NCBI GenBank assembly: GCA_943736015.1
Contig: OX031058.1
Span: 4,107,001 to 4,171,000, forward strand
Length of the DNA: 64,000 bases
Origin: Tridacna crocea
Lineage: Eukaryota; Mollusca; Bivalvia; Cardiida; Cardiidae
Direction: 5' to 3'
Part shown: piece after piece, positions 1-15,400 of the stretch
Layout of the letters: the number at the start of each line of letters is the position of its first letter
Numbering within the stretch: position 1 is the stretch's first letter
The notes under the pieces: model-generated
The model's database searches: none
What the model was told of the DNA's origin: nothing
The model's input: only the letters and a program-made list of their open reading frames with translations
Program-made: the position numbers and the translations under genes

Positions 1-125
1 GCTCATGATTTATGACATAAAGTATGTTACCATTTGGATATGCATTATGAAAAGGAGCTAAATGCCTCTGTGAAAAGTATTGATGGATGGACAACAAACA
101 ATCAAAACAGTAAGCAACATTGAGC

Positions 126-353
126 TTAACCCTTTACCAACAACAAAATTTTAGACTTGTCCAAATTGAAAGCACTTGCAGACAACAAAATAAAGGTAAC
201 TCAAAAATTGAAATTTGTTTTGAGTAGGGTAGAAAAGACTGGGGGAAATGGAGACAATGCCGGTTACCAGCATTTTCTCCTTTTCCCACAATGTTTGCAA
301 AAGGCCTCTATCTCTGGGTCGTAAAAACCAGGGATTGTTTGGGAAAGGGTTAA
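126..353 (+). mobile_element. MITE family A, plus-type
   Basis: Defines the family in this window: TTAA ends, left arm CCTTTACCAAC with AAAATTTTAGACTTGTCC, a central palindrome around ATGCCGGTTACCAGCAT, right arm GGGAAAGGGTTAA. TTAA-only target duplication suggests piggyBac- or Kolobok-mobilised elements. No coding capacity. Confidence 0.85.
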
Positions 354-406
354 AGATATAATAAATGTCTGAAACAGAATCAATGGAATACGGAGTACCG
401 ACTTAC

Positions 407-456
407 TTGTTTGCAGCCAAACCAATCAAAAGACCTATTGTTGTCATCTCATGACC
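407..456 (-). CDS. ANAPC1: ANAPC1 exon 31 (last exon inside the window)
   Basis: 50 nt, phase 0 to phase 2. It encodes GHEMTTIGLLIGLAANK, matching vertebrate GHEMTSIGLLLGVSAAK, the second PC repeat. Acceptor TTACAG, donor CAA/GTAAGT. No further APC1 exon is visible in 1-406, so the gene continues off the left edge. Confidence 0.96.
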
Positions 457-3400
457 CTGTAAACAGAATATAGAACAACATGGGCTATGATCTGAGAAAA
501 GAGGGCTTGATGCAAGTGTACAAAGTGGCAACCCAGGTCAGCATAAGCAGTCCTCAAAGGCTTACCTGTGTCAAAACTGTTTGCTTTTGGTTAATTCTCA
601 GCATGTTCAAGGACAATTATTCTAACTCAGGATTCAGCCAATTTGAGAAAAATTTAATTAACTCTTTACCACATAATCCTGACTTTTAACGACCCTGAGA
701 AAGAAGCCTATAGAAAATTTTGTGGGAAAAGGAGAAAATGCTGGTAATCAGCATTTTCTCCTTTTCCCACAATATTTTCTAGGAAAAGGAGAAAATACTG
801 GTAACCAGCATTTTCTCCTTTTCCCACAATATTTTCTACCATATTGAAGTCAGAAATCATCATATTACCAAGATTTAATTTGTTGTCTGCAGATGCTTTG
901 AATTTAGTCAAGTCAAAAAATTTGTTGTTTGGTAAAGTATAGATCCATAATCATTTGATCACTCACTGAGAACAATATATCTAACAGATGCCTTAAACCC
1001 CATTTAACCCTTTACCCAACAATCCCGACTTTTCAAGACCCTGAGATAGAAGGCTTTTGAAAACATGATGGGAAAAGAAGAAAATGCTGGTAACCAGCAT
1101 TTTCTTCTTTTCCCATTATGTTTTCTACACTTCTAGAACAAATTTCAATTTTTTATTTACTTTTATTTTGTTATCTGCAAGTGTTTTCAATTAATTTTGA
1201 CCAGTTTAAAATTTTGTTGTTTGGTAAAGAGTTATGCAAAAATATGACTCAAATGCATCAATATAATGGGCAAATAAGCATTTATGATTACAATGAAATT
1301 AGCTTACAGGTTCTTTATTTGCAGACTTTGGACAGGGAACAGTCATAAAAAGTGTTCAAATTCCATCAGTGGCAAAATCAGATAGATAAGAGACAAATCT
1401 ACACATAGAATAGAGCACAGAGATTGTAAAATTTCAAATTTTTTGCATGACAATGACACAGATGCTGCAGCTGGGCTATGATAACAAATGAACATTTTCT
1501 TTAAAAGCTAATATTGTTAAAACTGTATTCAAAACCAAACTCACCTTAATGAAGTAGTCATGTTTATTTAGTGTATGCATCTCCACCAGCAGACCATTAA
1601 GACCAAGTGCCATGAGAAAACCTGCATACTCATTTGTCAAGTCATTAGACTTTGGTCGGTTATAGATTATCCAAGAAGAGTCAACCTGAAATGTACAATA
1701 TAATAAATCCTTGGTAAGTTAATTCTACCAAGGACAAAACTGTAGACTTATCCAAATCGATAGCATTTGCAGACCTGAAACATTGTGGAAAAGGGAGAAA
1801 ATGCTGGTTATCTTTTCCCATGATGTTTTCAAAAGCTGTGTCTCCCTGGGTTCTATTTTGTGAAATATGCTGGCACAGCAGTTCTGGAACTAAGATATTT
1901 GTCTCATCTCATTCATTACCTCTCTTGAGTTAAAAACTTATTGTTTTTTTTTTTTATTGATGTGTATCTGAAATCAGCATCATATGAAATGTCAAAGGTT
2001 TCCCACAATTACGTCAAAGATGAAGACCTGCACATGATAGGGTCATGACAATATAATTATCTCCATATTTCCTTTGAAAAACAATTCAGCTGAAAAAATT
2101 ACAAAAGTTCGATTTTATGATACCTGATGACTTGGAATATATTCTTATCGTATAACTTTTGAAATTGTAACTGGTAGTATAATTACATGTTACAAATTCA
2201 CCTTGTATCTTTTATTCGTAGCATCACGAATTAGACTGAAACTGTAGGAGGCGTTGTCGACCGACTGACCGACAGGCTGATTCCAGTATTCCCCTCACAA
2301 ACTACGTTTGTGGGGGTATAATGAAAAAATGTTGGGAAAATTAAAACACTGTAAGTACCTGAGAAAAAGTGGTAATTCTGAGACCAGCTGCCACACCATT
2401 ATGGAATAATGGCCAAGCTGTCATGTTTGGTGGGGTGTCAATATGAGACAAATCTACAGCAGTGTTTCTACAGGGAACACAAAATAAAGAGGAAAGTATT
2501 ACAGACTAATTCAAAATGATTTAATAATTATGATCTTCATAACCTGCTTCTTGTTAACTCTTTACCAAATGACAAATTTATAGACTGGTCCAAATTGAAA
2601 GCATTTGCAGACAACAAAATAAATGTGATTAAAGAATCAAAATTTGATTTGGGAAGGGTAGAAAACATTGTTGGAAAAGGAGAAAATGCTGGCTACCAGC
2701 ATTTTCTCCTTTTCATACAATGTTTTCAAAAGGTTTCTACCTCAGGATCATCAAAAGTCTTCATTGTGTGGTTAACGGTTAATCCTTGGTCTTCTAGGAT
2801 TCGATTTGTGTTCAACAACTTATTGTTTACTGAAAACATAGGGAGCTCAGTTTATCAATTCCCTGCATTTCCGTGTTTTTGATCACCAATAGTACATATC
2901 CAATATCCAATTTTCCTTTTAACACATTTATCTGGTTTGATATGTAAGCAAAGTTTATTTCACTATAATATTTGGCAGTGAAGAAACAATTACTCTGTTG
3001 CAGTAACTTTCAGAAGGCCTTTTCAACGCCACAGGCAAATATAGGACTGACAACAAAGTTGAAGAACCAACTGCACAAAAGACATAATCTGTCATTAACT
3101 TCATGTCATCTGCTTAATCAGTCATGCCTATACGACAGAAATCTGAGTTTCAGTGGTTTTCTTTTTCAGCCATTAACTCTTTACAAAACAACAAAATTTC
3201 AGACTTGTCCAAATTGAAAGCATTTTCAGACAACAAAATGAATATGACTAAAAAAATTGATGGTTGTTTTGGGAAGGGTAAAAAAAAATTGTGGGGAATG
3301 GAGAAAATGCCTATTACCAGCATTTTTTCCTTTTCCTACAGTGTTTTCAAAAGGCCTCTTTCTCAGGGTCATGAAAAGCAGCAATTGTTTGGTAAAGGGT

Positions 3401-6400
3401 TAAAAGAGGTCAAATTTATGTACTTCAAGATGGGAAAAATCTCAAAAGATTCACAGCGATCTGATTTTAAAAACATATTTGGCTGCCAAATGATCTTACT
3501 TATCAATATTGTCTGTAAAATTTCTGGATAAAATGTTTGAGATAAAGTTTGTTTTCATTCGTCAATTTTTTTGAAGGATCATTTTTTCAACACACACTCA
3601 ACCCATTTCAACATGATGGTTAGAAAAATTCACTCAAGGCCTAAAGCCAGTTTGGCTCAGGAATAATGATGCAGTCAGCTCAAGTCAACCCCAATCCACT
3701 CCAACTATGTTTCCATTTTTTCTTCCATTTCAATACATGACCCAAGCTCTTCTCTTGGGTAATTCCTGATGTTAGCTCCTGCTTTCTATATTATACAAAG
3801 TGTAATTAGTCAATTATTTTAGAAAAAAAAGGTTAGAAGTTTAATGTACTTATGAATCTTACCTAGGTGGGGCCTTTCCTGTGAGGCATAGCTTTGGTAT
3901 AGGTAAAACTTCTGTGGGTAATGGATGATATGTGTTTAATGTAAACATACCTCTGAAAAACATATTTACTTGAACAATCAGTTCGTATTTCTCTCTGCAC
4001 TTTTATTCATTACTACTAACTATTTGACAACATACATGTAATTTTAGACTTGTCTATATTGAAAACATTTGCAGAACAACTTTGAATATGGTGCAAATTA
4101 CTTTAACGATAATCATCAGCAAATGTCAGAAACATAACTGGTTCTTCAGCAAATCCCATGATTTCAAATACTTTGATAAGCTTTACAGAGAAACTGGGGC
4201 TTGTGACTTATATATGAGACATTCTATGTGAAAAGTGGACCTAAAACATCTGCAAAAAAGTTTTGACCAATGTCAGCCTGCGCTAACACTGGTCGATACT
4301 TCTTGCTTTTTATTAATATTCAGCCTGGCAAGGGACCATTCTACCTCCAAATCCAGTCAACTGTAGGGCCAAAAAATGGATTCATATGCATCCACGTGTG
4401 ATGACTTGGTTGGTAGAGTACCACATGCATTAACTTTTTACCACACAATGACGACTTTTAACGCCCCTGAGGAAGAAGCCTTTTGAAGACATTGTGGGAA
4501 AAGGAGAAAATGCTGGTAACCAGCATATTCTCCTTTTCCCATTAAGTTTTCTACCCTATCAAAGCAAAATTACACCGTTTAAGCCACTTTGAAATTGTCT
4601 GCAAATGCTTTCAATTTGGATCTGTCAAAAATTTTGTCGTTCGATAGTTAAACCCCCTTTGGCCAGAGTAAGAATTATTTTAGAGCCAACATATTATCCA
4701 CACATACCTTCCCGTTGGTAATGCCATTGTCCTTATACATATGGCATACAAGTGTCTCTCTTGTTCCTCTATGAAATCATGGTCACTGTAAAAATATGAA
4801 AAATAAATATATTTGAGTCATGCTCTGTGAAAAGGGGGTTTAATGCATCTGCAAAAAGTATCGACCCAGGTCAGCCTGTACAGCATGAAGGCTGACATGG
4901 GCGGAAACTTTTTGGAATTCTTTAGTTTTCTGTATGCTGCCTTGTTTGTATTCATGCAAATATACGTCCTATCTCTCCTTGGTAATACCTACTGCACTCA
5001 GGTCTATATGTCTACATAAAAATGGAAAACCTGAAACAATAAAACTTATCATACTTCTAAGCATAAAATTTCAGGGTACATGGTTTTCTTTTCTCATGCT
5101 AAATTCTGCACAGCAAAATTATACAGAATTGATTCAATGCGTCTCACAAACCTACTTCTAATCTTTTCATTTTACTTTTTTCATTAAAATAACAGTCTTT
5201 ATTTCTCAGTGTCATCCTTGCAGAAGCACTTGTTTTCTTGTATGGTGTTAAGTGATGTTTTCAACATTATTTCAGTTATTTCACTGCAGTCGGTGCACCT
5301 ATCCATATTTTCCTGGAGTTTCTTTTACCAGTTATACACACAATATTCGTCAAAAGCCACTGGTAACCAATATTTTTCTGACCAATATTTTTCTTACCAA
5401 GAGCACCATCTGACGGTTCAAATACTCACCTGCAAGTGCTTAGATATTTAGTAAAAATTCGAAGTCAAAACAGGGGCATAATTGTAAAAAAATAATTTAT
5501 TCAGTAATAGTTACCTGCCCCTGTTGTATGAGCTTCTCAGTTGACAGTAAACAACTTGTCCAAGTTTGAAGTCAATATCTTCTTTAGTTATAAAGATATT
5601 ATAAAAAGTCAAATTTCATGTGACTTTGACGAGGCAGAGCTATGACAATCACTCTTCATTTTCTCTGAAAACAGCTCAACAAAAAATTGTGTGTTTCAGG
5701 ACAAAAAATTATTGGAAGTTGCAAGTTGACAGAAAATGGTGACTCAATAGCAGCAAACTTTACCTGACTTCTGGCTTCTGAGTAAGGGCAATTCTTGCTG
5801 GTCGAGAGGACTGCAGCAGTCTTCTCACTTCTTGTATTCGTAAATCTTCACTAAACCTTAGCTTCAGAAACTGTAAAAGAAAATTAGTCATGCTACGTGA
5901 AAATGGGGTTAAATGCATTGGCAAAAAGTACTGATTCAGGTCAGTCTGCGGGTTCTATGCAGGCTGAGCTGGGTCTAAAATTTGCTTTAGTAAACTTTCT
6001 GCATGCCAAAGGATCAGTGTTCCTCAGTACAATAATTCAGTCATTTATTAGCCTGACTATTTTCACAGCCTTTACATTATGTATATTCTAAAAGTATATT
6101 CTAAAAGAATACACTTAATCATTTACCAAAAATAAAAAAAAAATTGAGTCATTTAACTCTTTACCAAACAATCCCGACTTTTAACGATTCTGACTGGAAG
6201 GCCGCTTGAAAACATTGCGGAACAAGAGCGGCAAACTGTCGCAAGATATGCCCATCTTACCCCAAGTTGTAAAGTTGGGGCATAATAATCATAAAGGGGA
6301 GGTATAGAAAAATAGTAGTGCAGAAACTTTTGCCGTTGATTGAAGATAATGGCAGTGTATTTATGTTGAAATTTCATAACCCCAGCTAGTATATGGGAGA

Positions 6401-9400
6401 TATGTATCATACACAATTAAAGTTTGAAAAAAACAAGACAGGGCAATAACTCAAAAATTAAGAAAGAAAGAGTTGAAATTTATATGCACAGCACTTCCCC
6501 TTGATGGAATGTATCCACACATGAAATTTCATATCCATAGCTAGTGTAGTTTTGAAGATATGCACCGAATGTTCAAGTATGAAAATAAACAAAGGGCAAT
6601 AACTCTAGAAATAAGCAAGCAAAAATTATGGTTCATGTGCATTGCACTCCCTCTTGATGAGATCTATCCACCTACGAAATTTCATAACCATATCTAGAAC
6701 AGTTTTGGAGATATGCTCCGGACAAAATTCAAGTACGAAAATAAACAAAGGGCAATAACTCAAAAATTAAGCAAGCAAGAGTTATGATTCATGTGCAATG
6801 CACTCCCCCTTGATGAGATCTATCCACTTATGAAATTTCATAATCCTAGGTTGTGTAGTTTTGGAGATATACTCGGGACAAAGAACTTGAAGCCGCCTGT
6901 CAAGAGTGATTCCATAATACGTCCCGTCTTCGACGGGCATATAAAAAGGAGAAAATGCTGGTAACCAGCATTTTCTCCTTTTCCCACAATATTTTCAACA
7001 TTTTCCAAAACAAATTTTGTCGTCACATGTGGGTTAAAGTCACATGTGCATATCTATTTTAGGAAAGCAATGAGCCAATCAAGTTCTACCTCATCATCCA
7101 AATGTTCCATCCCATCATCCTCCTCTTTACTTCCTGTTGCTTGTGGACTGGGTTTCCTCTTGTATATATCCGGTGAAACAGACAACTCTCCCTTTTTATC
7201 TTGTAGTGCCTTTAGTTTACTGATGTCCTCACGACCTGTGTAATATCAACAAAACCAGTCTAAAACAAGAGCAGCACAAACTGGTTGCATGTATGGCTAG
7301 AAAAATCTAATTTGGAAAAAGTACTTAACTGTGTCAAAACTATTTTAACCCATTACCACACAATCCCTACTTTTGACGCCCCTGAGAAAGAAGCCTTTAG
7401 AAAACATTGAGGGAAAAGGAGAAAATGCTGGTAACCAGCATTTTCTCCTTTTCCCACATTGTTTTCTACCCTTCACCAAACAAATTTCAAATTTTCAGTC
7501 ACTTTTATTTTGTCGTCTGCAATTCCTTTCAATTTTGATAAACCAAAAATTTTTTCGTGTGGTAATGAGTTAAGGGTTACCAGTCCCTCCAGTTGGGATT
7601 TCCCTTTTGATAACATCTTAACTCTTTCCCAAATGACAAAATTTTGGACCAATCCAAACTGAAAGCATTTTCAGACGACAAAATAAATGTGAATCAAAAA
7701 TTTATTTGGAAAGGGCAGAAAACATTGTGACGACAAAATTTTAGCCTTGTCCAAATTGAAAGCATTTGCAAACAAACAGGTCAGTGTAGCTTAAATGGAA
7801 CCATTTTTCTTTGATAAGGTAGAAAACATTGTGAGAAAAGTAGAAAATGGTGGTTATGAGCCCTACACTCAACCACCAAGCCACTCAGAACCCTGCCAAG
7901 TGCACAGCATCAGCAATTAGTTTTGCAGTTTTAGACAAGGCAATCTCTCAATTTTTCCCAGTCTGACAATGTAAAGCTTGTACCTCCAGCAGTGGGTGTA
8001 TGTTTGACCCAAAGGACAAAATTTGATCAAGTCACTGCAACTCTCTCAGATTCCTTGCCAAATCAGAATCTATTACAAAATTTAAGAATTTTCCCAAATG
8101 AAAGTTTTAGCAGGCAAAAAATTAAAAGTATCTTAAGTTATGGCTTCTGTCTTTGAAAAGACATAAAACACTGTAGGAAAACGAGAAAATGTTGGTTACC
8201 AGCATTTTTTCCTTTGTCAACAAAGTTTTCAAAGCTGGCTGCTATACCTAGGGTTAGAGTGGTAAATGGTTAACTCATTACCAAACGACAATATTTTAGG
8301 CTTGTCCACATTGAAAGCATTTGCAGACAACAATATAAAACTGACTGAAAATTTGAAATTTGCTTTGTGAAGGGTAGAAAACATTGTGGGAAAAGGAGAA
8401 AATGCTGGTTACCAGCATTTTCTCCTTTTCCCACAATGTTTTCTAAAGGCTTCTTTCTCAGGGGCGTCAAAAGTAGGTATTGTGTGGTAATGGGTTAAAG
8501 CTCAACCAATGGAAGTCTATAATACTCCATCTTACCTACAAGGGCATAAGCCTCCTCTGGCCAATCAGAAGGTGGGTTACATCTACAATTAAATATGGCT
8601 TCCCTCAAGGGCAGAGCTACACCAACAGGCAAGTGCATTAAATCCCTGTCTGAAATTCCTACAAAAATGATAGAATCAACAGATATGTAATTATCACACC
8701 ATTATCACTGTTTTCTTAATTACACAGGCTTTACTACTGTTCCTGTCCAACATATGTTCGAAACATGCATTGTATAACATCATATGTATCCCAAATTAAC
8801 ACTTCTTTACAGTAACTGAATGAGGGTCTGTAGTCACCAACCAACTTCAGAACTTTTTCAGTCTTATTTTCAGAATTTTCTAAAGTTAACAGTGAAACAA
8901 CTGCGGAATGGCCAAACCAAATGGTTTATTCAATCAGAAGTTACGTTACTTTCTGAATCTAGAAAAAAAATTAAAATGAAATCAAATCTCCTGATAAATA
9001 CAGTCCCTGGTTTTCTTTATGGAAAAAATCATGTCGGAACGTGAGGACTTAGCATATTCCGACGAAAAATTCAAGAAAAACCCTTATGATTTTAAAAAAA
9101 AAACATTTACCTCAAATGCAAACTTCTATCATATCCTACACATCAACATTTAAATATATTTTTAGAAGAAGAGAGATGACTTTTGAAGGAGATAGAAGTC
9201 TTGTCCATACCGACAACATTTACAAACAATAAACTAAGTGCAGCATTCACATTTTTCTCAAAAAAGTGATCTCAAAAAAGTATACCCCCCCTCCACTATG
9301 TTGTTGGGGGTATAATAAATGAACTCTTTCCCATACAATCCCTGGTTTTTAAGGGTCAGGAATAGAAGCCTTTTGAAAACATTGTGGGAAAAGAAGAAAA

Positions 9401-12400
9401 TGCTGGTAACCAGCATTTTCTCCTTTTCCCACAATGTTTTCTACCCTGTCATATTGAGAAATCATCTTTTTAGCAACTGTTAACTTGTCATCTGCAAAAT
9501 GCTTTCAATTTGGTCTGGTCCAAAATTTGCTGTTTGGGAAAGGGTTAACTCTTTAACAAATGACAAAATCTTCGAATGGTTCAGATTGAAAGCATTTGGA
9601 GATGAAAAAATGAAAGCTGGCCTAAATGAAACATACTGCATTTGATAGATTAGAGAACAATGTTGAAAAAGGAGAAAATGCTGGTTACCAGCATTTTCTC
9701 CTTTTCCCACAATGTTTTCAAAAGGTTTCTTTGTCAGGGTCTTTAAAAATCATAGAATGGTTCAGGTTAAAAGCATTTGCAGAATGAAAAATTAAAGGTA
9801 GCCTAAATGAAACAAATTGCATTTGATAGATTAGAAAACAATAGGGAAAAGGCTTCTTTGTCAGGGTCGTTAAAAAAAAAAGTATCCTCCATTTCCATGA
9901 CAATGAACAGTTTGTTGAGAAATGTTCAAGAGATACTGTGACTAAAATTACCTAATTGGGTCATATACAGGACAATTCTCTCCAGATAGTTGTATGATGG
10001 ACTACTGCAATGGAAACTTCTTGACATAGAAATATCACATGTTGGAGCTCGGTGACCTGAATAATATGTAAAAAGTACATTTATGATTTTTGCAGGGGCT
10101 CATGTCTTCCATCACAAATCAATTAATGGCTATGCAATACATGTCTTCCATCACAAATCAATTAATAGCTATGCATTATGTCTTCCATCACAAATCGATT
10201 AATAGCTATGCATTGCGCGTCTTCCATCATAAATCAATTAAAAGCTATGCATTTCATGTCTTCCACCACAAATCAATTAATAGCTATGCATTTCATGTCT
10301 TCCATCACAAATTAATTTAATAGCTATGCATTAAATGCCTTCTATCACAAATAGCTATGCATTACATGGTTCCATCACAAATCAATTGATAGCTATGCAC
10401 TGTGTGTCTTCCATCACAAATCAATAAATAGCTATGCATTACATGTCTTCCATCACAAATAGCTATGCATTACATGTCTTCTATTACCAATTTACATGTC
10501 TACCATCACCAATCAATCTATGGTTTGTTGTTAACATATATTTTTCAGCATCCTTTCCATAAATATCCGCATAACAACAAAAATGTACATAGGTATATTG
10601 AAAATATTTGTAGGTGAAAGTATACTAGTAAATCTTACTCAAATAATTGAAAGTGGATGATGTCAAAGTCATAAAAAATGTAGATGGTGTGGTAAGATAC
10701 TGTTTGGTGCAGCAGAACAACCCTTAGCATGACAATGTAGGGTAAATGCGCATTAATCATGTAATATTTCAGTCTTGTTGAATGGCAGGCACTGTTGACC
10801 TTGATAACCAGTGTATGGCAACTACTGTTTCTGCATTCAATTTGAAGTTACAGAAATATTTATTGTCAATTCCACCTGTCGTAACCATGATTATCAAACC
10901 TTATAATCCACCATTATTTCCCAATAAATTACTGAAAAGCATGAAATAGATCAATCATCCATTAGATCAATATTGTAAGGCATGGTAAAGTAATATCAGT
11001 TTCAGCAAAGAAAGGCATGTGTGGTAGAGGATTAACTCATTACCAAATGATAAAATTTTAGACTTTTTCCAAATTGAAAGCATTTGAAGACAACAAATTA
11101 AAAGTCACACAAACGACAAAATTTGATTTCGATTGGGAAGAAAACATTGTGTGAAAAGGAGAAAATGCTGGTAACCAGCATTTTCTCTTTTTCACTCAAT
11201 GTTTTCAAAAGCCCTCTTTCTCAGGGTTGTTAAAAGTCGGGATTGTGTGGTAAAGAGTTAAGGAAGATTCAATGTATAAAAAGAAGAACATTTTTTTTTC
11301 AAATATTACAAAAATCTACAAACCTGTAGGTGGCACTTTCCTGAGACATTTTTCAATGGCCTGTTCTGTTCCACTATGTTTGTTGATGAGCAAAGCATAC
11401 AGCTATTGCAGAAATGGAAAAAAATTAAACAAGAGGACCATGATGGTCCTATATCGCTCACCTGAGTACTAAGCAGCAAAGGTCTACAACAAAGACTATA
11501 ATTACCAAATACTGAGGTTCAAGGGCTAATGATGATGAACAAGAGGACCATGATGGTCCTATATCGCTCACCTGAGTACTAAGCAGCAAAGGTCTACAAC
11601 AAAGACTATAATTACCAAATACTGAGGTTCAAGGGCTAATGATGATGAAAAAAGAGCGGCAAATTGTCAAAAGATATGCAATCCCACCACCAGTTGTATA
11701 GGAGGTATAATAGTTGCAAAGGGCTGGCAATGCAACAGACAATTTGACTTGAGACTTCAAAATTCCACTCTGGACAAGCAAACAATACTATTAAAATAAA
11801 GATCAAAGTGGAATTTCTCAAAATCCACGCTAGGTAGAGTTATTGTTCTTGAACTGAGTACTCAGTAATATCACAACAAACATGCATACCAATTTTGAAT
11901 TCGTTCCGACTTGAGATGACAAAGTTATATTCCAAACAAGCATTCAATGCAGACTCATGTGAGATTTTATTGAGAAAAACATTCTAACCAATTTTCAATT
12001 CAGCTTAGCAAGAAATGTGGTCTCAAGAGTGCTCACAAGAACACTTTTAAACATTTCCCTCTTTATCTCTATGTGAAATCTGAGACCAACAACATAGGGC
12101 TAACTTTCACACCAGGACCATAATTTGAAGTATTTTAGTAGAGGGCCACTAGATGATGCTACATGCCAAATATGAAAGCTCTAGCCCTTATGGTTTGGGA
12201 GAAGAAGATTTTCTAAGATTTCCTCCTTTATCGCGATGTGAAATCCGGGAACCTACAACATAGGGCCATAATTCGAGGTATGTTGATAGAAAGCCACTAG
12301 ATGATGCTATATGCCAAATATGAAAGCTCTAGCCCTTATGGTTTGGGAGAAGAAGGTTTTCTAAGATTTCCTTCTTTATCGCTATGTGAAATCCGGGAAC

Positions 12401-15400
12401 CTACAACATAGGGCCATAATTTGAGGTATGTTGATAGAAAGCCACTAGATGATGCTATATGCCAAATATGAAAGCTCTGGCCATTATGGTTTGGTACAAG
12501 AAAATTTTCTAAGATTTCCCTCTTTATCGCTATGTGAAATCCGAGACCCACAACATAGGGCAAATTCTTCACATCAGGGACATAATTTGACGAAAATTGG
12601 TAGAGGGCCACTAGATGATGCTACATGCCAAATATGAAAGCTCTGGCCTTTACCATTTGCACAAGAAGGTTTTTAAAGATTTCCTTCCTTGTCTTTATGT
12701 GAAATCCAAGACCAACAACATAGGTTTAATTTCACACCAGGGCCTTAATTTGAAGTATTTTGGTAGAGGGTCACTAGATGATGCTGCATGCCAAATATGA
12801 AAGCTCTAGCCCTTACGGTTTGGGACAAGAACATTTTCTGAGATTTCCTTCTTTATTTCTTTGTGAAATCCGAGACCCCACAACATAGGACCAATTTGCA
12901 CACTAAGGTGATAATTTGAAGTATTTTAGTAGAGGGCCACTAGATGATGCTACATGCAAATTATGAGAGCTCTAACCCTTACGGTTTGGGAGAAGTAGAT
13001 TTTCTAATATTTCCTTCTTTATCTCTATGTGAAATCTGAGAACCCACAGCATAGGGCTAATTTCAAGACTAGAGCCACAATTTGAAGTATTTTGGTAGAG
13101 GGCCATTAGATAATGCTACATGCCAAATATGAAAGCTCTAGCCCTTACAGTTTTTGACGAGAAGATTTTTAAAGTTTTTTCACTCTGTTGCCATAGAAAC
13201 CAGAGTTCTACATGGAATTCAAATCTTTGAAGTATTTTGAAAGTGCATCATCTAGGGATCATTTCTGTGAAGTTTCACTGAAATCTGATTGTTAGTTTAG
13301 GAGGAGAAGATTTTTTTGTAATTGTGAACGGACGGACAGACAGACGGACAAACGACGGACATTGATCGATCACAATAGCTCACCTTGAGCACTTCGTGCT
13401 CAGGTGAGCTAAAAATTAAGGGAGCAGGAGTTATGATTCCTGTGCACTGCACTCCCCCTTGATGAGATCTATCCACCCATGAAATTTCATAACCCTAGCT
13501 AGTATAGTTAAAGATTTCCTTCTTTATCTCTATGTGAAATCCGAGAACCCACAACATAGGGCTATTTTCAACACTAGGGCCATAATTTAAAGTTTTTTGG
13601 TAGAGGGCCACTAGATGATGCTACATGCTAAATATGAAAGCTCTAGCCCTTAAGGTTTGGGACAAGAAGATTTTTGAAGATTTCCTTCTTTATCTCTATG
13701 TGAAATCCGAGAATCCACAACATAGGGCCAATTTCCATACTAGGGCCATTATTTGAAGTATTTTAATATGGGACCACTAGATGATACTACATGCCATATA
13801 TGAGAGCTCTAGCCTTTATGGTTTGGGACAAGAAGATTTTTAAAGATTTCCTTCTTTATCTCTAAGTGAAATCCAAGAACCCACAACATAGGGCCATTTT
13901 CAAAACTAGGGCCATAATTTGAAGTATTTTGGTAGAGGGTCACTAGATGATGCTACATGCCAAATATGAAAGCTCTAGCCCTTACGGTTTGGGACAAGAA
14001 GATTTTTAAAGATTTCCTTCTTTATCTCTATGTGAAATCCGAGAACCCACAACATAGGGCCAATTTCTACACTAGGGCCATTATTTGAAGTATTTTAATA
14101 GAGGGCCACTAGATGATACTACATGCCATACATGAGAGCTCTAGCCTTTATGGTTTGGGACAAGAAAATTTTTAAAGATTTCCTTCTTTATCTCCATGTG
14201 AAATCCAAGAACCCACAACATAGGGCCATTTTCAATACTAGGGCCATAATTTGAAGTATTTTGGTAGAGGGTCACTAGATGATGCTACATGCAAAATATG
14301 AGAGCTCTAGCCCTTACGGTTTGGGACAAGAAGATTTTTAAAGTTTTTTCTCTCGGTTGCCATGGCAACCAGAGTTCTCCATGGAATTCAAATCTTTGAA
14401 GTATTTTGAAAGTGCATCACCTAAGGATCATTTCTGTGAAGTTTCACTGAAATCTGTTGGGCGGTTTCAGAGGAGAAGAATTTTTAAGTAATTGTTCACG
14501 GACGGACGGACGGACGGACACACGGACGGACGGACGCCGGACAACGATCGATCACAATAGCTCACCCTGAGCACTATGTGCTCAGGTGAGCTAAAAAAGA
14601 GCGGCAAATTGTCAAAAGATATGCAATCCCACCACCAGTTGTATAGGAGGTATAATAGTTGCAAAGGGCTGGCAATGCAACAGACAATTTGACTTGAGAC
14701 TTCAAAATTCCACTCTGGACAAGCAAACAATACTATTAAAATAAAGATCAAAGTGGAATTTCTCAAAATCCACGCTAGGTAGAGTTATTGTTCTTGAACC
14801 GAGTACTCAGTAATATCACAACAAACATGCATACCAATTTTGAATTCGTTCCGACTTGAGATGACAAAGTTATATTCCAAACAAACATTCAATGCAGACT
14901 CATGTGAGATTTTATTGAGAAAAACATTCTAACCAATTTTCAATTCAGCTTAGCAAGAAATGTGGTCTCAAGAGTGCTCACAAGAACACTTTTAAACATT
15001 TCCCTCTTTATCTCTATGTGAAATCTGAGACCAACAACATAGGGTTAACTTTCACACCAGGACCATAATTTGAAGTATTTTAGTAGAGGGCCACTAGATG
15101 ATGCTACATGCCAAATATGAAAGCTCTAGCCCTTATGGTTTGGGAGAAGAAGATTTTCTAAGATTTCCTCCTTTATCGCGATGTGAAATCCGGGAACCTA
15201 CAACATAGGGCCATAATTCGAGGTATGTTGATAGAAAGCCACTAGATGATGCTATATGCCAAATATGAAAGCTCTAGCCCTTATGGTTTGGGAGAAGAAG
15301 GTTTTCTAAGATTTCCTTCTTTATCGCTATGTGAAATCCGGGAACCTACAACATAGGGCCATAATTTGAGGTATGTTGATAGAAAGCCACTAGATGATGC

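Noticed and set aside
10101..10525. Possible CRISPR-like array (regular 39-bp spacing)
   Set aside because: The whole unit repeats with no unique spacers, and the host is an animal genome.
12000..13320. LTR or LINE retrotransposon in the 11-18 kb repeat block
   Set aside because: No reverse transcriptase, integrase or long terminal repeats are readable; the structure is short tandem cores, a microsatellite and a terminal hairpin.
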